A DNA stretch of 64,000 nt from Fredinandcohnia onubensis (GTDB lineage Bacteria; Bacillota; Bacilli; Bacillales; Bacillaceae_L). A program made the translations under genes and the position numbers. The DNA lies in NCBI RefSeq assembly GCF_002734215.1, contig NZ_NSEB01000006.1, forward strand, positions 186,001 to 250,000. The letters run 5' to 3'. Each line of letters starts with the position of its first letter. The stretch's first letter is position 1. Below are positions 17,593 through 26,909 of the stretch, piece after piece. The notes beneath the pieces were generated by a model, which did not search any database, was not told where the DNA came from, and saw only the letters and a program-made list of their open reading frames with translations.

Positions 17593-18378
17593 CTACTCAT
17601 TTTCTTCACTTTTCTTTTCTAAACCTGTTGCTAAAGGATTATCCTTATTGCTAGGAGGGGGAACCGTAAGTTTTGGTGCCTCTTCAGCAAGTTCAGTATA
17701 TTTAGGCATATAAAAAGTTGAAATGGTCACATCATACACGAGTGGTTGTGCAATTTGATCCACAGATGTCAGCTCCGGAGTACCTGAAAAGCTTAATGAT
17801 TCCACCCTTGTTATTCTCGTTTGGTGTTCGATTACAGATAAGAACTTCTCCAAATCAGGATAAGTGGGGGACTGGACTTGTAAGGTTACGGTTATCTGGT
17901 TTAGGCCATCAATTAGTTGAGGGTCAACATCCTCCACTTCGACAGTATGTTCGGCTTCATCTGATCCATTATCAGCTGAAACTTGATCCTTTTCTTCTGG
18001 ATTCATTTCAACCTGATCCTCTACAGGTTGAGTTTCATCTAGTAATAAAAATTCACTTTCACTATAGGACATGCTAATAACTCGACTCTCAGATAAGGTT
18101 TCTGCACGTTCTAGATCCAAGACGATTTGCTCAACTAAAGGAACTACGGGAATTCTTTTTTGAATTTCAGTAGAACTTATAATTGGCGTATCATTTGTAC
18201 GTTTGTCCGAGATTACCTCCAATAGTCTTTCTTCTGTTTTTACGCTATTCTCTAATTGAGCTATTTTCAACTTCACCGGTTTTACTAGTAGGAAATAGGT
18301 TAAGTAAATAACACCCACTAAAATGACAATTGCCATAACCAAGTAGATAATTTGTTTACGCGAAAAATGGAGAGTCAT
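17593..18378 (-). CDS. pilO: PilO-like pilus alignment complex protein
   Basis: This 261-residue bitopic protein has an N-terminal membrane helix (about 12-33), a coiled coil and an extracytoplasmic ferredoxin-like fold typical of PilO. A low-complexity acidic stretch at about 130-155 lies within it. In type IV pili PilO pairs with PilN and links the PilM/PilC inner-membrane platform to the growing pilus. Direct sequence support is modest, but gene order pilM-pilN-pilO, size and topology make the call firm. It starts 2 bases after pilN. Confidence 0.85.
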   Translation of the reverse strand: MTLHFSRKQIIYLVMAIVILVGVIYLTYFLLVKPVKLKIAQLENSVKTEERLLEVISDKRTNDTPIISSTEIQKRIPVVPLVEQIVLDLERAETLSESRVISMSYSESEFLLLDETQPVEDQVEMNPEEKDQVSADNGSDEAEHTVEVEDVDPQLIDGLNQITVTLQVQSPTYPDLEKFLSVIEHQTRITRVESLSFSGTPELTSVDQIAQPLVYDVTISTFYMPKYTELAEEAPKLTVPPPSNKDNPLATGLEKKSEENE

Positions 18379-18380
18379 AC

Positions 18381-19046
18381 CTAATTTCCCTCCTGTAATG
18401 AACGGATGGTACTCTTCTCAAAAATAATTTCATACTGAGCAAAATACCTTGGCAGAATGTCACTATTTTCGTCTGTTTCAACTGCATGAGATGGAGCATT
18501 CTCAGCCTCATTACCATTATTGTTCAGTTGATCATTATTATTGGCCTTATCCCCATTCTCTTCTGTAATTGGGGTAGTAGAAACAGTTAATAGTCGTGCT
18601 GAATCAATAAATGGAGACTCAGTAAGTAAAGCCAAATAATGAGCATTTTCTGTGTTCGTATCAAACTGAACTTCTAAAGAAACAATTCCATCCTCTGTAT
18701 ATGAAAATTTTTGAACAAAACCTCGTTCAGGCAATAACTTAGTTAAATGATTTATAATCGGTACGGTCTCTACAAAATAGCCATCTGCCCAATCCACAGT
18801 TCTTTCTAAATTGATTACATTATTCGAATGATCAGCGGATGCATATTTTTGTTCCTCTGCTGCTCGTTTTTCTTGGAGTGTTACAATTTGGTTCTCAAGA
18901 TTTTCTTCAAGAGAAGTTGCTTTTTTATATTGCAAAAAGATAAACAAAAATCCAATGATTGCAACACACAATATAATAAGAAGGAATAGTAATTTCGCTC
19001 GATTTTTAAACTCTTTTCTTGGTAGTAAATTAATATTCACAAGCAT
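18381..19046 (-). CDS. pilN: PilN-like pilus assembly protein
   Basis: This 221-residue protein begins with the PilN-type motif INLLPRKE, which in the family docks into PilM. A membrane helix (about 19-42), a coiled coil (about 43-65) and an extracytoplasmic domain follow. The C-terminal third has an Asn/Glu-rich linker. It sits 2 bases after pilM and 2 bases before pilO, so the three are tightly coupled. Confidence 0.88.
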   Translation of the reverse strand: MLVNINLLPRKEFKNRAKLLFLLIILCVAIIGFLFIFLQYKKATSLEENLENQIVTLQEKRAAEEQKYASADHSNNVINLERTVDWADGYFVETVPIINHLTKLLPERGFVQKFSYTEDGIVSLEVQFDTNTENAHYLALLTESPFIDSARLLTVSTTPITEENGDKANNNDQLNNNGNEAENAPSHAVETDENSDILPRYFAQYEIIFEKSTIRSLQEGN

Positions 19047-19048
19047 AA

Positions 19049-20020
19049 TTACACCTCTTTTAGTGCCAATCCTAATGGTAGAAAATATTGACTAGGCAGT
19101 TTCTCAAATGTATCAATTGTACATACTGGAATTTCATATCGCTCTATAAGCGTTGAAGTGATGTCTCGAAGATTTGGATGATCCCCACTAACGAGAACAT
19201 TTGTAATTCTTTCTTTCCCCTGTGACATGTTAAAACTATAAAAGTTCATTACATGCTCAATCTCTTTATTTATTTCATCTATAAGAACTTCTAACTTACT
19301 ACGATGACTGTTCCATCTAATGTCTGCTAAGGTTTTGGAAGAGTTTTGTTGGATATCCCAATCATCAATAGATGTCTCCAAAGTAATATGCCTCATAAAC
19401 AAAGGAATGTCGCGATGAAAAATACTTAAATTGGCAGATTGAAGATCAAATTGCAGCAACAATGAGTGTTCTTCTGCGTTTGTTTTCTTACAAAGGTGAA
19501 ACAGTCGATACATACAGAGCGGTGAAATATCGGCCGCAATGGGCTTTAACGAAATATCTTCTAATAAGGAAGAGTATTCGATAGCAACATCCTCAGGTGC
19601 TGCGAAAATTAAAACCTCTTTTTTCTTTTCATCTGCAGAAAGGATTTTATAATCTAGAACAGGGTCTTCAAAAGGTAAATGAATGGTTGCACCGAGTTCT
19701 AGATAAATATATCCTAAAATCTCATCATCCTTCACTTCATTTGGAATCGAAATCTTTCGAATGACTACAAATGAGTCTGGAATAATAAATTGGACTTGAT
19801 TATTTTTAATACCCCAATCTGTCACACATTCTTCTAGAATTAAATGAAGTGTGTCACGTTCAATGATTCTGCCTTCTTGAATCAAGCCAGGGGGTAAATA
19901 TTTTTCACGAAATTTTTGTACTGTGATAGGGTTAGAGCGTTTCACACCCACATAACGAATGACATGATCTTTTATAATGATATTTGCAATTTTACTTGGT
20001 GAAAAAAGTGTAAAAGCCAT
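19049..20020 (-). CDS. pilM: PilM, actin-like pilus assembly ATPase
   Basis: This protein is about 323 residues. PilM is a cytoplasmic actin/FtsA-fold protein that binds the N-terminal tail of PilN and couples it to the assembly motor. The sequence shows the usual PilM start with a short hydrophobic strand and IRYVGVKR, the ELGATIHLPFED-type segment near residue 115 and an SGDHPNL motif near 285. The ATG at 20020 has AAGGGG before it and is preferred to a start 7 codons upstream that would overlap pilD by 4 bases. Confidence 0.88.
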   Translation of the reverse strand: MAFTLFSPSKIANIIIKDHVIRYVGVKRSNPITVQKFREKYLPPGLIQEGRIIERDTLHLILEECVTDWGIKNNQVQFIIPDSFVVIRKISIPNEVKDDEILGYIYLELGATIHLPFEDPVLDYKILSADEKKKEVLIFAAPEDVAIEYSSLLEDISLKPIAADISPLCMYRLFHLCKKTNAEEHSLLLQFDLQSANLSIFHRDIPLFMRHITLETSIDDWDIQQNSSKTLADIRWNSHRSKLEVLIDEINKEIEHVMNFYSFNMSQGKERITNVLVSGDHPNLRDITSTLIERYEIPVCTIDTFEKLPSQYFLPLGLALKEV

Positions 20021-20037
20021 TATGTATCCCCTTACTA

Positions 20038-20796
20038 TCAAAATCCTATTAGGTCAATATACTTAGCTATTAGGTTGTGCCCCCAAAAATATGCTATAAG
20101 TGTACCGATGACAATAGCTGGACCAAACGGCATGGGTTTTCCTTTTCTTACTTTGCCAACTACAATCCCAATTAATCCGAGAATCGTACCAATAAGAGTA
20201 GCGAGGAAAAAGGAAAGAAGGACAAGTTTCCAACCTAATGCCAATCCGATGACTGCATAAAGTTTAACATCGCCTCCACCCATCCCACCTTTGCTAATGA
20301 CAGCAATAAGATAGAGTAACAGAAAACCAACAATACTTCCTGCGATCATATCCCACCATGGATCAAGTGGCACAAAGATACGTTCAATGATGAATAATGG
20401 GGCAAAAAAGAGTAAGACCTTATCTGGAATGATCATGTATGTGATGTCTGAGACGAAAACTATGACTAATAAGGATATTAAAGTCCAAGCAATGATCAAT
20501 TCTTTTGACCATCCCACCACCAATGGTGAAATCGTGAAAAGAATTGCTGTAGCGAGTTCAATTGAAGCATATATAGGTGATATGTGGGTTTTACAATTCC
20601 GGCACTTGCCCCTTTGAACTATGTATGAAAAAACCGGGATTAATTCTATCGCTGAAAGCTGGTGCTTACAAGTTGGACATGCAGAACGTGGTCTAACAAT
20701 TGATTGGCCAGCCGGGATACGCAGGCCGACTACGTTGAAGAAGGAGCCAAGAATTAGTGAAAGTATAAAAAAATATACATAATAAAAATAATTCAT
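20038..20796 (-). CDS. pilD: Prepilin leader peptidase/N-methyltransferase
   Basis: This 252-residue polytopic aspartyl protease has two zinc-type CxxC pairs (C40/C43 and C65/C68) in the N-terminal cytoplasmic loop and catalytic aspartates D117 (VSDITYMIIPD) and D176 in the GGGD motif. It removes the leader of pilins and methylates the new N-terminus. It occupies roughly the place of comC in B. subtilis and is the only such peptidase here, so it may also serve the competence pseudopilus; this is inference. Confidence 0.95.
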   Translation of the reverse strand: MNYFYYVYFFILSLILGSFFNVVGLRIPAGQSIVRPRSACPTCKHQLSAIELIPVFSYIVQRGKCRNCKTHISPIYASIELATAILFTISPLVVGWSKELIIAWTLISLLVIVFVSDITYMIIPDKVLLFFAPLFIIERIFVPLDPWWDMIAGSIVGFLLLYLIAVISKGGMGGGDVKLYAVIGLALGWKLVLLSFFLATLIGTILGLIGIVVGKVRKGKPMPFGPAIVIGTLIAYFWGHNLIAKYIDLIGF

Positions 20797-20829
20797 TTTT
20801 CAACTTTTCCCTTACTAAAGTAATTTTTG

Positions 20830-20849
20830 AGCCCTCTTTAAAGAGGGCT
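20830..20849 (-). repeat. 20-bp perfect palindrome after the major pilin gene
   Basis: AGCCCTCTTTAAAGAGGGCT is a perfect palindrome lying 5 bases after the pilin stop and before pilD. In the minus-strand mRNA it forms a 9-10 bp hairpin followed by CAAAAATT rather than a T-run. It may act as a weak terminator or a 3' stabiliser that raises pilin over pilD expression. On the plus strand it is followed by T-rich sequence. Confidence 0.65.
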
Positions 20850-20854
20850 TTTAT

Positions 20855-21247
20855 TTAATCTAACTCAGCTATTAACTCAGATTCCAATATTTCACCCGTT
20901 GTAGCATCTTTTCCTAATACTTTATTTGCATCAGTGTGTCCTACTATCGAATACACCCCATTAGTAAATTTTACACTTGTGAATGTTCCTGCCTTCTCAA
21001 CATAGTCAGTTAGGTTCGCGGAAGTAATAGTAGCTGTACCACTTGAAATACCTTCACTTGCAACATATAATTTAGCCCCTTCTATTATTTGTTGAGCATC
21101 TGCCAAGGCAGCATTATCCCTACTGTTGTTGATCACATTCCCAATCGCTGGTACCGCGATCGCAGCAATGATTCCTAAAATTACAATTACAGCTAGTAAT
21201 TCAATTAACGTTAATCCTTTTTGATTTTTTAAATGTTTCTTAAACAT
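20855..21247 (-). CDS. Type IV major pilin
   Basis: This 130-residue pilin has a class III signal: a basic 11-residue leader ending KG, then LTLIELLAV with the conserved Glu at mature position 5, followed by a long hydrophobic helix (IIAAIAVPAIG). The globular part is short, lacks cysteine and is rich in Thr, Ser and Asn. The ribosome site AAGGAGAGGG is strong. Its isolation by 141 bases upstream and a hairpin downstream fits a highly expressed structural subunit. A pseudopilin role cannot be excluded, but it is the only gene of this sort beside pilC/pilD. Confidence 0.92.
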   Translation of the reverse strand: MFKKHLKNQKGLTLIELLAVIVILGIIAAIAVPAIGNVINNSRDNAALADAQQIIEGAKLYVASEGISSGTATITSANLTDYVEKAGTFTSVKFTNGVYSIVGHTDANKVLGKDATTGEILESELIAELD

Positions 21248-21289
21248 GATTCCCTCTCCTTTTTACGAACTAGTCCATTTATACTATTT

Positions 21290-21298
21290 ATTATAATA
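21290..21298 (-). promoter_or_regulatory. Possible pilin promoter, -10 region
   Basis: On the minus strand TGCTATTATAAT gives an extended -10 (TGnTATTAT) or a plain TATAAT about 40 bases upstream of the pilin ATG. No good -35 is seen, hence the low confidence. Confidence 0.35.
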
Positions 21299-21388
21299 GC
21301 AAATGCTGTTGAAAACACTAGAAATTTGTTTAAAATAACATAGTTTTAATCATTCTTTCACAAATGCGTGTCTTTTCACACAATAAGA

Positions 21389-22594
21389 TCATTGAATTTG
21401 ATTAAATATGTCGAACATCGGTACTAAAATCGCAGTGACTATAGTCCCGACTATTCCACTCAAAAATACAATCATTAATGGTTCAATTAATGATTTTAAT
21501 TGATCTGTTGTATTCTCCACTTCATCCTCATAAAAATCTGCTACTTTCCCTAGCATCTCATCTAACGAACCTGTACTTTCGCCAATTGCAATCATATGGA
21601 TGATAAGGGGTGGGAACGCCCAGTGCTTTTTCATCGGCTCTGTCATCGATTTACCTTGTTCCAACGCTTTTCTTGACTGCTTTACAACGTCCGCTATTAC
21701 TTCATTCTCAACAATCGTTTCAACAACAACTAACGCCTGTAAAATAGGTACTGAACTATTCAGCATGGAACTTAGTGTTCTCGTTAAGCGGGCAAGAACA
21801 GCCTTCTGAATTAGCTTCCCAAATATCGGCATTCTTATTTTGGCATAATCTAAGTAATATCTTGTTTCTTGTCTTTGCTTAAGAAGAGTAAAAATTAAAT
21901 ATATAAAAATTCCTAAAAGTAATACAAGCCACCAAAACTTTTGCATAAACACACTTGCGTTTAACACAAATTTTGTAATAGCAGGCAGTTCAGCTCCAAA
22001 GTCAGCGAACATGTCAACAAAGGTCGGTACAACAGAAACTAATAAAAAGATGACAACTGCTAATGCAACAATTCCAATTACGATTGGATAAGCCATCGCT
22101 GACTTTACCTTTTGTATCGTTTTATTTTGTTTCTCATAATACACAGCAAGGTTTTCAAGCGTTTCATCCAAACTTCCGCCAACCTCACCGACACGTACCA
22201 TATTTGTGAATAAGTTTGTAAAAATTCGCTTATGCTTTGCAGTAGCAGTTGATAAGGAAATCCCTTCTCTAAGGTCCAGCTCTACTTCTAAGAGAGCATT
22301 CTTAAGTGGTTTACTATCCGTTTGGTGTGCCAAAATATTCATTGAATCCACAATGGTTACCCCGGCTTTAATAAGGGTTGAAAACTGTCTTAAAAAAATG
22401 ACAAAATCCCGTAGTTTTACAGGATTGCCAATGGCTATATCTTTCGTTAAAAAGGGTTCAGGTACTTCATTAATGCTAATGACCCTAATTCCTTTATCAC
22501 GAAGAGATGAGACTGCATCGTTCTTAGAAGTTCCTGAAATTGTGCCGGACTTTTTTCCGAATTTATCTCTTCCCTCATATTTAAATCTAGGCAT
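21389..22594 (-). CDS. pilC: PilC, inner-membrane platform protein of the type IV pilus
   Basis: This 401-residue GspF/PilC family protein has two repeats of about 120 residues, each with a cytoplasmic helical domain (AGVTIVDSMNIL, SSVPILQALVVVE), the motif RVGEVGGSLDETL and its repeat IGESTGSLDEML, and three membrane segments (about 170-195, 215-240 and 372-395). It is the rotor on which PilB and PilT act. It overlaps pilT by 8 bases. Confidence 0.95.
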   Translation of the reverse strand: MPRFKYEGRDKFGKKSGTISGTSKNDAVSSLRDKGIRVISINEVPEPFLTKDIAIGNPVKLRDFVIFLRQFSTLIKAGVTIVDSMNILAHQTDSKPLKNALLEVELDLREGISLSTATAKHKRIFTNLFTNMVRVGEVGGSLDETLENLAVYYEKQNKTIQKVKSAMAYPIVIGIVALAVVIFLLVSVVPTFVDMFADFGAELPAITKFVLNASVFMQKFWWLVLLLGIFIYLIFTLLKQRQETRYYLDYAKIRMPIFGKLIQKAVLARLTRTLSSMLNSSVPILQALVVVETIVENEVIADVVKQSRKALEQGKSMTEPMKKHWAFPPLIIHMIAIGESTGSLDEMLGKVADFYEDEVENTTDQLKSLIEPLMIVFLSGIVGTIVTAILVPMFDIFNQIQ

Positions 22595-23633
22595 TTGTAT
22601 TTAACTCCTGTATAAACGGTTGAGCAATTTCCCTAGAAATAACCCCGGCACGGATTAAGTCTAAAATATTGCTTTCCAACGTATGCATACCTTCTGCACG
22701 GCTTGTTTGCATCACATTTTTAATCTGGTGATTTTTATCGTTCCGTATTAAATTTGCAACTGCTGAATTATTAAGCAAGATTTCTGTAGCTGCTTTCCTT
22801 CCTTTTCTATCAATGGTTGGGAATAATCTTTGTGAGATTACACTTACTAGAACGTTTGCAAGCTGAATCTTGATTTGAGGTTGCTGTGAATAAGGAAACA
22901 TATCAATAATCCGGTCTATTGTTGAAGGTGCACTTACAGTATGTAAGGTTCCTAACACAAGGTGGCCAGTTTCCGCAGCTGTAATAGCCGTTTGTGTTGT
23001 TTCTAAATCTCGCATTTCACCTACAAGAATAACATCAGGGTCTTGTCTTAGTGCTGCACGAAGACCATTTGCAAAATTATGAGTGTCACTTCCAACCTCG
23101 CGTTGCTCAATAATACTCATTCCGTGTTTATGCAAGTATTCTATCGGATCTTCTAACGTAACTACATGCTTACTCATTGTTTGGTTAATATACTGAATCA
23201 TTGCAGCAAGTGTTGTTGACTTCCCGCTCCCTGTCGGACCTGTTACTAGTATCAAACCTTGAGGTTTCTGACAAATCTTTTTAAGTACCTGTGGCAATGC
23301 GAGATCTTCAATCGTCGGAATCGACGTGGGAATCACACGAAATGCAATTGCAGGACAGCTTCTTTGCATATAAATGTTAACGCGAAAACGTGAAACTCCA
23401 GCTATTCCATAGGAAAAGTCAAGCTCACCTTTCGCTTTGAATTGGTCCCACATTTCCTCAGGGACGATTGCTTTGGATATTTCCTCTATTACAGGCTGTT
23501 TTAAGATTTCTTTTCCGTATCTCTTTAATTCACCGTTAATACGAAAAATTGGAGGTACACCAGCAGTAATATGAATATCCGAAGCCTTATGTTCATTTGC
23601 TGAATGTAAAATTCGATTTATTTCTTCTCTCAT
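22587..23633 (-). CDS. pilT: PilT, pilus retraction ATPase
   Basis: This 348-residue hexameric ATPase has Walker A GPTGSGKST (132-140), Walker B VILVGEMRD, the Asp and His boxes and the C-terminal LIRAGVIS segment that corresponds to the AIRAGG retraction motif of PilT. A retraction motor implies dynamic pili and possible twitching or DNA uptake, and argues against a type II secretion system. It lies 11 bases after pilB. Confidence 0.95.
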   Translation of the reverse strand: MREEINRILHSANEHKASDIHITAGVPPIFRINGELKRYGKEILKQPVIEEISKAIVPEEMWDQFKAKGELDFSYGIAGVSRFRVNIYMQRSCPAIAFRVIPTSIPTIEDLALPQVLKKICQKPQGLILVTGPTGSGKSTTLAAMIQYINQTMSKHVVTLEDPIEYLHKHGMSIIEQREVGSDTHNFANGLRAALRQDPDVILVGEMRDLETTQTAITAAETGHLVLGTLHTVSAPSTIDRIIDMFPYSQQPQIKIQLANVLVSVISQRLFPTIDRKGRKAATEILLNNSAVANLIRNDKNHQIKNVMQTSRAEGMHTLESNILDLIRAGVISREIAQPFIQELNTNA

Positions 23634-23644
23634 TTAGTTCCCAC

Positions 23645-25300
23645 CTATTCAGCAGTTGTCACTCTTAATATTTCTTCAGTTGTTGTTAGTCCTTGTTGAA
23701 CTTTTAATAATCCATCATCAATTAGAAAGATGGTTTCATTTTTAATAGCTAATTCGCGAAGTGTCGTGTAGGATTCCCGATTCATAATCGCCCTTTTCAT
23801 ATCATCATTAATTACTAATAATTCATGAATAGCAACTCTGCCTTTGTAACCCGTCATATTACACGTCCCACAGCCTTTTCCTCTGTTCACCTTATCAACT
23901 GAAATGCCACGTTTTGCGAAGATTTCGAGCTCACGTACGGTAGGTTCCTGCAGTTGGCCACAATCGCGGCATACACGACGAACCAAGCGCTGGGCCACTA
24001 CACCTGATAGTGAAGAAGCAACAAGAAATGGTTCAACCCCCATATCGATAAGACGAGTTATTGTTCCTAGAGAATCGTTTGTATGAAGGGTACTTAAAAC
24101 TAAGTGACCCGTTAAAGATGCTCTAACTGCTACATCTGCTGTTTCTCGATCACGTATTTCCCCTACCATGATGATATTAGGATCTTGTCTTAAAATCGCT
24201 CTTAGCCCTTTTGCAAACGTCATTCCGACATTTGAATTTACTTGAATTTGATTAATACCTTCGAGTTGATATTCAACAGGGTCTTCAATGGTAATAATAT
24301 TTACCTGTTCTGAATTAAGATGGTTTAAAGCAGCATAAAGGGTTGAAGACTTACCTGACCCCGTTGGGCCTGTGATCAATACAATCCCCGTAGGTTTTTT
24401 AATTAAGTTCTTAAATTTATTGAAGTTAACTCGATTAAATCCTAATTGTGAAAGATTATTTAGTGAGTTTCCTAAATCTAAGACCCTCATTACGATTTTT
24501 TCACCATAAACGGTTGGCAAGGTAGAAACACGTAAATCAATATGGTGTGCTTCAAGATTAACTTTTATACGACCATCCTGTGGGATTCGACTTTCTGTAA
24601 TGTCGAGGTTTGCCATAATTTTGATTCTTGCGGTTAAGACTCCTTGCATGCTTTTAGGTAAAGCTCGTTCTGTACGAAGCACTCCATCCACTCGGTAACG
24701 AAGCAAAACCTTCGTTTCATGTGGGTCTACATGGATATCACTTGCACGCTGTTGGACCGCATTTTGCAAGATCTGGTTCACTAATTTAACAACGGGAGAA
24801 TCTTCATTTGTAATTTTCTCTTCTTGGATTTCCGTTTGTGCTTCATTAAAAAGCTCCTTTACTCCTTCATCCAGATCATAGAACTTATTAATTGCACGTA
24901 AGATTTCATCCTTTGAAGCGATGACGGGTTCAATATGAAATCCGGTCAATAGACGTAAATCATCAATTGCGTAGAAGTCCATTGGGTCCGCCATGGCTAC
25001 AAATAGCTTGTCCCCATCTTTCCGAAGAGCAATTAAATAATGCCTTCTCGCCATTTCTTTTGGAATCAAGTTTGTTAATGACGTATCTATTGGATATCGG
25101 AATAAACTAACATGTGGTATTCCCAATTGAAATTCTAGTACTTCAATTAATTGTTGCTCGGTTATGAACCCTTTTTGAAGAAGAATATCCCCAAGTTTTT
25201 GAGACTCTGTTTTGTCCTCAAGCGCTTGTTTTAATTGATTCTCTGTTATCAGACCTGACTCAACTAGTAAGTCACCTAATCGCTTACGATGTTTTCGCAT
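23645..25300 (-). CDS. pilB: PilB, pilus extension ATPase
   Basis: This 551-residue protein has an N-terminal GspE-N domain (about 1-140) with two short repeats (LGDLLVESGLI, LGDILLQKGFI), then the motor with Walker A GPTGSGKSS (311-319), Walker B IIMVGEIRD (376-384) and a tetracysteine zinc motif (CRDCG ... CGTC) that distinguishes PilB/GspE from PilT. It powers pilin polymerisation. Ribosome site AAGGGGAA. It starts 14 bases after the VanW-like gene. Confidence 0.96.
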   Translation of the reverse strand: MRKHRKRLGDLLVESGLITENQLKQALEDKTESQKLGDILLQKGFITEQQLIEVLEFQLGIPHVSLFRYPIDTSLTNLIPKEMARRHYLIALRKDGDKLFVAMADPMDFYAIDDLRLLTGFHIEPVIASKDEILRAINKFYDLDEGVKELFNEAQTEIQEEKITNEDSPVVKLVNQILQNAVQQRASDIHVDPHETKVLLRYRVDGVLRTERALPKSMQGVLTARIKIMANLDITESRIPQDGRIKVNLEAHHIDLRVSTLPTVYGEKIVMRVLDLGNSLNNLSQLGFNRVNFNKFKNLIKKPTGIVLITGPTGSGKSSTLYAALNHLNSEQVNIITIEDPVEYQLEGINQIQVNSNVGMTFAKGLRAILRQDPNIIMVGEIRDRETADVAVRASLTGHLVLSTLHTNDSLGTITRLIDMGVEPFLVASSLSGVVAQRLVRRVCRDCGQLQEPTVRELEIFAKRGISVDKVNRGKGCGTCNMTGYKGRVAIHELLVINDDMKRAIMNRESYTTLRELAIKNETIFLIDDGLLKVQQGLTTTEEILRVTTAE

Positions 25301-25314
25301 GGAATTTCCCCTTC

Positions 25315-26655
25315 CTAAGATTTTAATAAATGCATTGGGTCAGGATCTTCCCATAAATCTGTATTTTCTTGTTCGTTTTCTTCCTGAGATTCACTTCCCG
25401 ATTCATTGTTAATTTCTTCTCTCTCTGTTCCATTATTAGTTCCAGGAGGATTTGATTCTAAATTAGATCCATTGTCTTCTGGATCTGTATCATTTAGGCT
25501 TGGTGGTGGTTCCGGCACGATAATACTATGGGCTTCAATTGTATGGACTGGTGGATAATAATCCTCAGCTATCTTCACTCTTTGATCTACTTGGCCACTC
25601 TCACTCATTATTCGATAAATTTTTGCCACCCTACCAGGACTACCTTTTTGCTTGACAACCATTTTCCCTTTAGGAAGGGTACTATCATATTGATTAATAA
25701 TTTTTGGTTTAAAGGTTTCTTCATCCTCTATGGAGACCTTGATTGTTTGTGGGAACTCAGCACCGACGAGTTGGACTTCTAACCCTTCGTCCGTTAATGA
25801 AAAAACTAGTTTATAATCGTAAGGATTTTCATTGTAGATAATTAAATCCTTTTTCTTGTTTTCAATCTTAGCCTCATAGCCAAAATCAGCATAAGGGGGA
25901 AGCACATCACTAATATGTCTTTCAATAATTTTGAAATTTGACGGTAGTACAGAAGAATATATTCCTGTAGCGATTACACTTAATGCTTGGTCTGAATAGT
26001 GATTTGTTGTGCCACTTTCAGATAATAAGGTAAGTAATGAAAATGACTTGTTTGCAGGTACATTCACATTTCCAAACTCTTTAACCCATTTTTCTACTTC
26101 ACTCTCATCGTCAAAATTATCAATAACCGATCGTGATATTACATTGGTATCATCAACAATTACAAATGGATCAAGGTTAATTTCTATTTCACCAGGATGT
26201 AAATTTGAGGCAGGAGATAATATCCCAGATTTAAGTTCTTCAGCCTTAAAATCCTGTAATTCCATCAAAGTTAATTCTGTAAGTACCGTTTCAATATGAT
26301 CACCCTTTAGTTCCGTAAGAAGGGGGTTTTGGATGCCATCAACCGCTGAATCAATACTCTCAAGAATATGAAAGCTATATACTTCACGTTTGTTCAACTT
26401 CATTTTTTTATCACCAGATACAAGTGAAAGTTCACCTATCTCATACCAGTTTTCAATCTCTGATAATAAGATGCCTTTTGCATCTTCCTCACTTAAGCCT
26501 GAAACATCCACGGGGCCAATCATTGTTCCTTCTTTGAATACATCCTCGGCAAAGAATGCATGATAGGTTCTTGCTCCAACAGTCGAAAAAAGAGATAAAA
26601 GTAAAACACAAATAAGTAGCAGGCTGAATATCTTTACTGAAAATAATTTTTGCAT
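25315..26655 (-). CDS. VanW-family protein with G5 domain, pilus-linked
   Basis: This 446-residue protein has an N-terminal membrane anchor (about 8-28), a peptidoglycan-binding-4-like region, a degenerate VanW domain (about 205-290, with SDQALSVIATGIYSSVLPSN and IIERHISDVLP), a G5-like domain (about 330-375) and a Pro/Glu/Asn-rich tail. VanW domains occur in wall-associated proteins of uncertain function; the usual GGGVCQVSS core is altered here, with the cysteine missing. It is the first gene of the vanW-pilB-pilT-pilC transcript. A role in passing the pilus through the wall is inference. Confidence 0.75.
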   Translation of the reverse strand: MQKLFSVKIFSLLLICVLLLSLFSTVGARTYHAFFAEDVFKEGTMIGPVDVSGLSEEDAKGILLSEIENWYEIGELSLVSGDKKMKLNKREVYSFHILESIDSAVDGIQNPLLTELKGDHIETVLTELTLMELQDFKAEELKSGILSPASNLHPGEIEINLDPFVIVDDTNVISRSVIDNFDDESEVEKWVKEFGNVNVPANKSFSLLTLLSESGTTNHYSDQALSVIATGIYSSVLPSNFKIIERHISDVLPPYADFGYEAKIENKKKDLIIYNENPYDYKLVFSLTDEGLEVQLVGAEFPQTIKVSIEDEETFKPKIINQYDSTLPKGKMVVKQKGSPGRVAKIYRIMSESGQVDQRVKIAEDYYPPVHTIEAHSIIVPEPPPSLNDTDPEDNGSNLESNPPGTNNGTEREEINNESGSESQEENEQENTDLWEDPDPMHLLKS

Positions 26656-26875
26656 GTTGTCCCCCCTTCAACTGTTTATGTAGCTTTTTACTTCGAACAA
26701 AAATGTATGTTTAGTTTTTAGTGTCCCCAGATTCAATCGCATGTTTTTATAGTAAAAAATACCTATTCTCCAACTATCATTTTATATGAAAATAAGAAAA
26801 TACTAAAGAAGAATTACGCGATATTTGTAATAAATTCATACATTTTGTCACTTTTTCAAACTGGATACTAAAGCA
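26656..26875. other. Promoter region of the VanW-pilBTC operon
   Basis: This AT-rich gap has a strong ribosome site (GAAGGGGGG) before the VanW-like ATG. TTGAAT and TAAACA spaced 17 bases apart on the minus strand are only a weak promoter match. I see no other gene in it. Confidence 0.4.
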
Positions 26876-26897
26876 TAAAAAATAGGGCAGTTCGCCC
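26876..26897 (-). terminator. Terminator of the minor pilin operon
   Basis: On the minus strand GGGC, a 5-base loop and GCCC are followed by TATTTTTTA. The stem is short. It lies 12 bases after the stop of the PilX-like gene. Confidence 0.6.
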
Positions 26898-26909
26898 CAA
26901 TTACTATAC

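Noticed and set aside
20830-20849. Rho-independent terminator of the pilin gene
   Set aside because: On the coding strand the hairpin is followed by CAAAAATT rather than a T-run, so I listed it as a palindrome.
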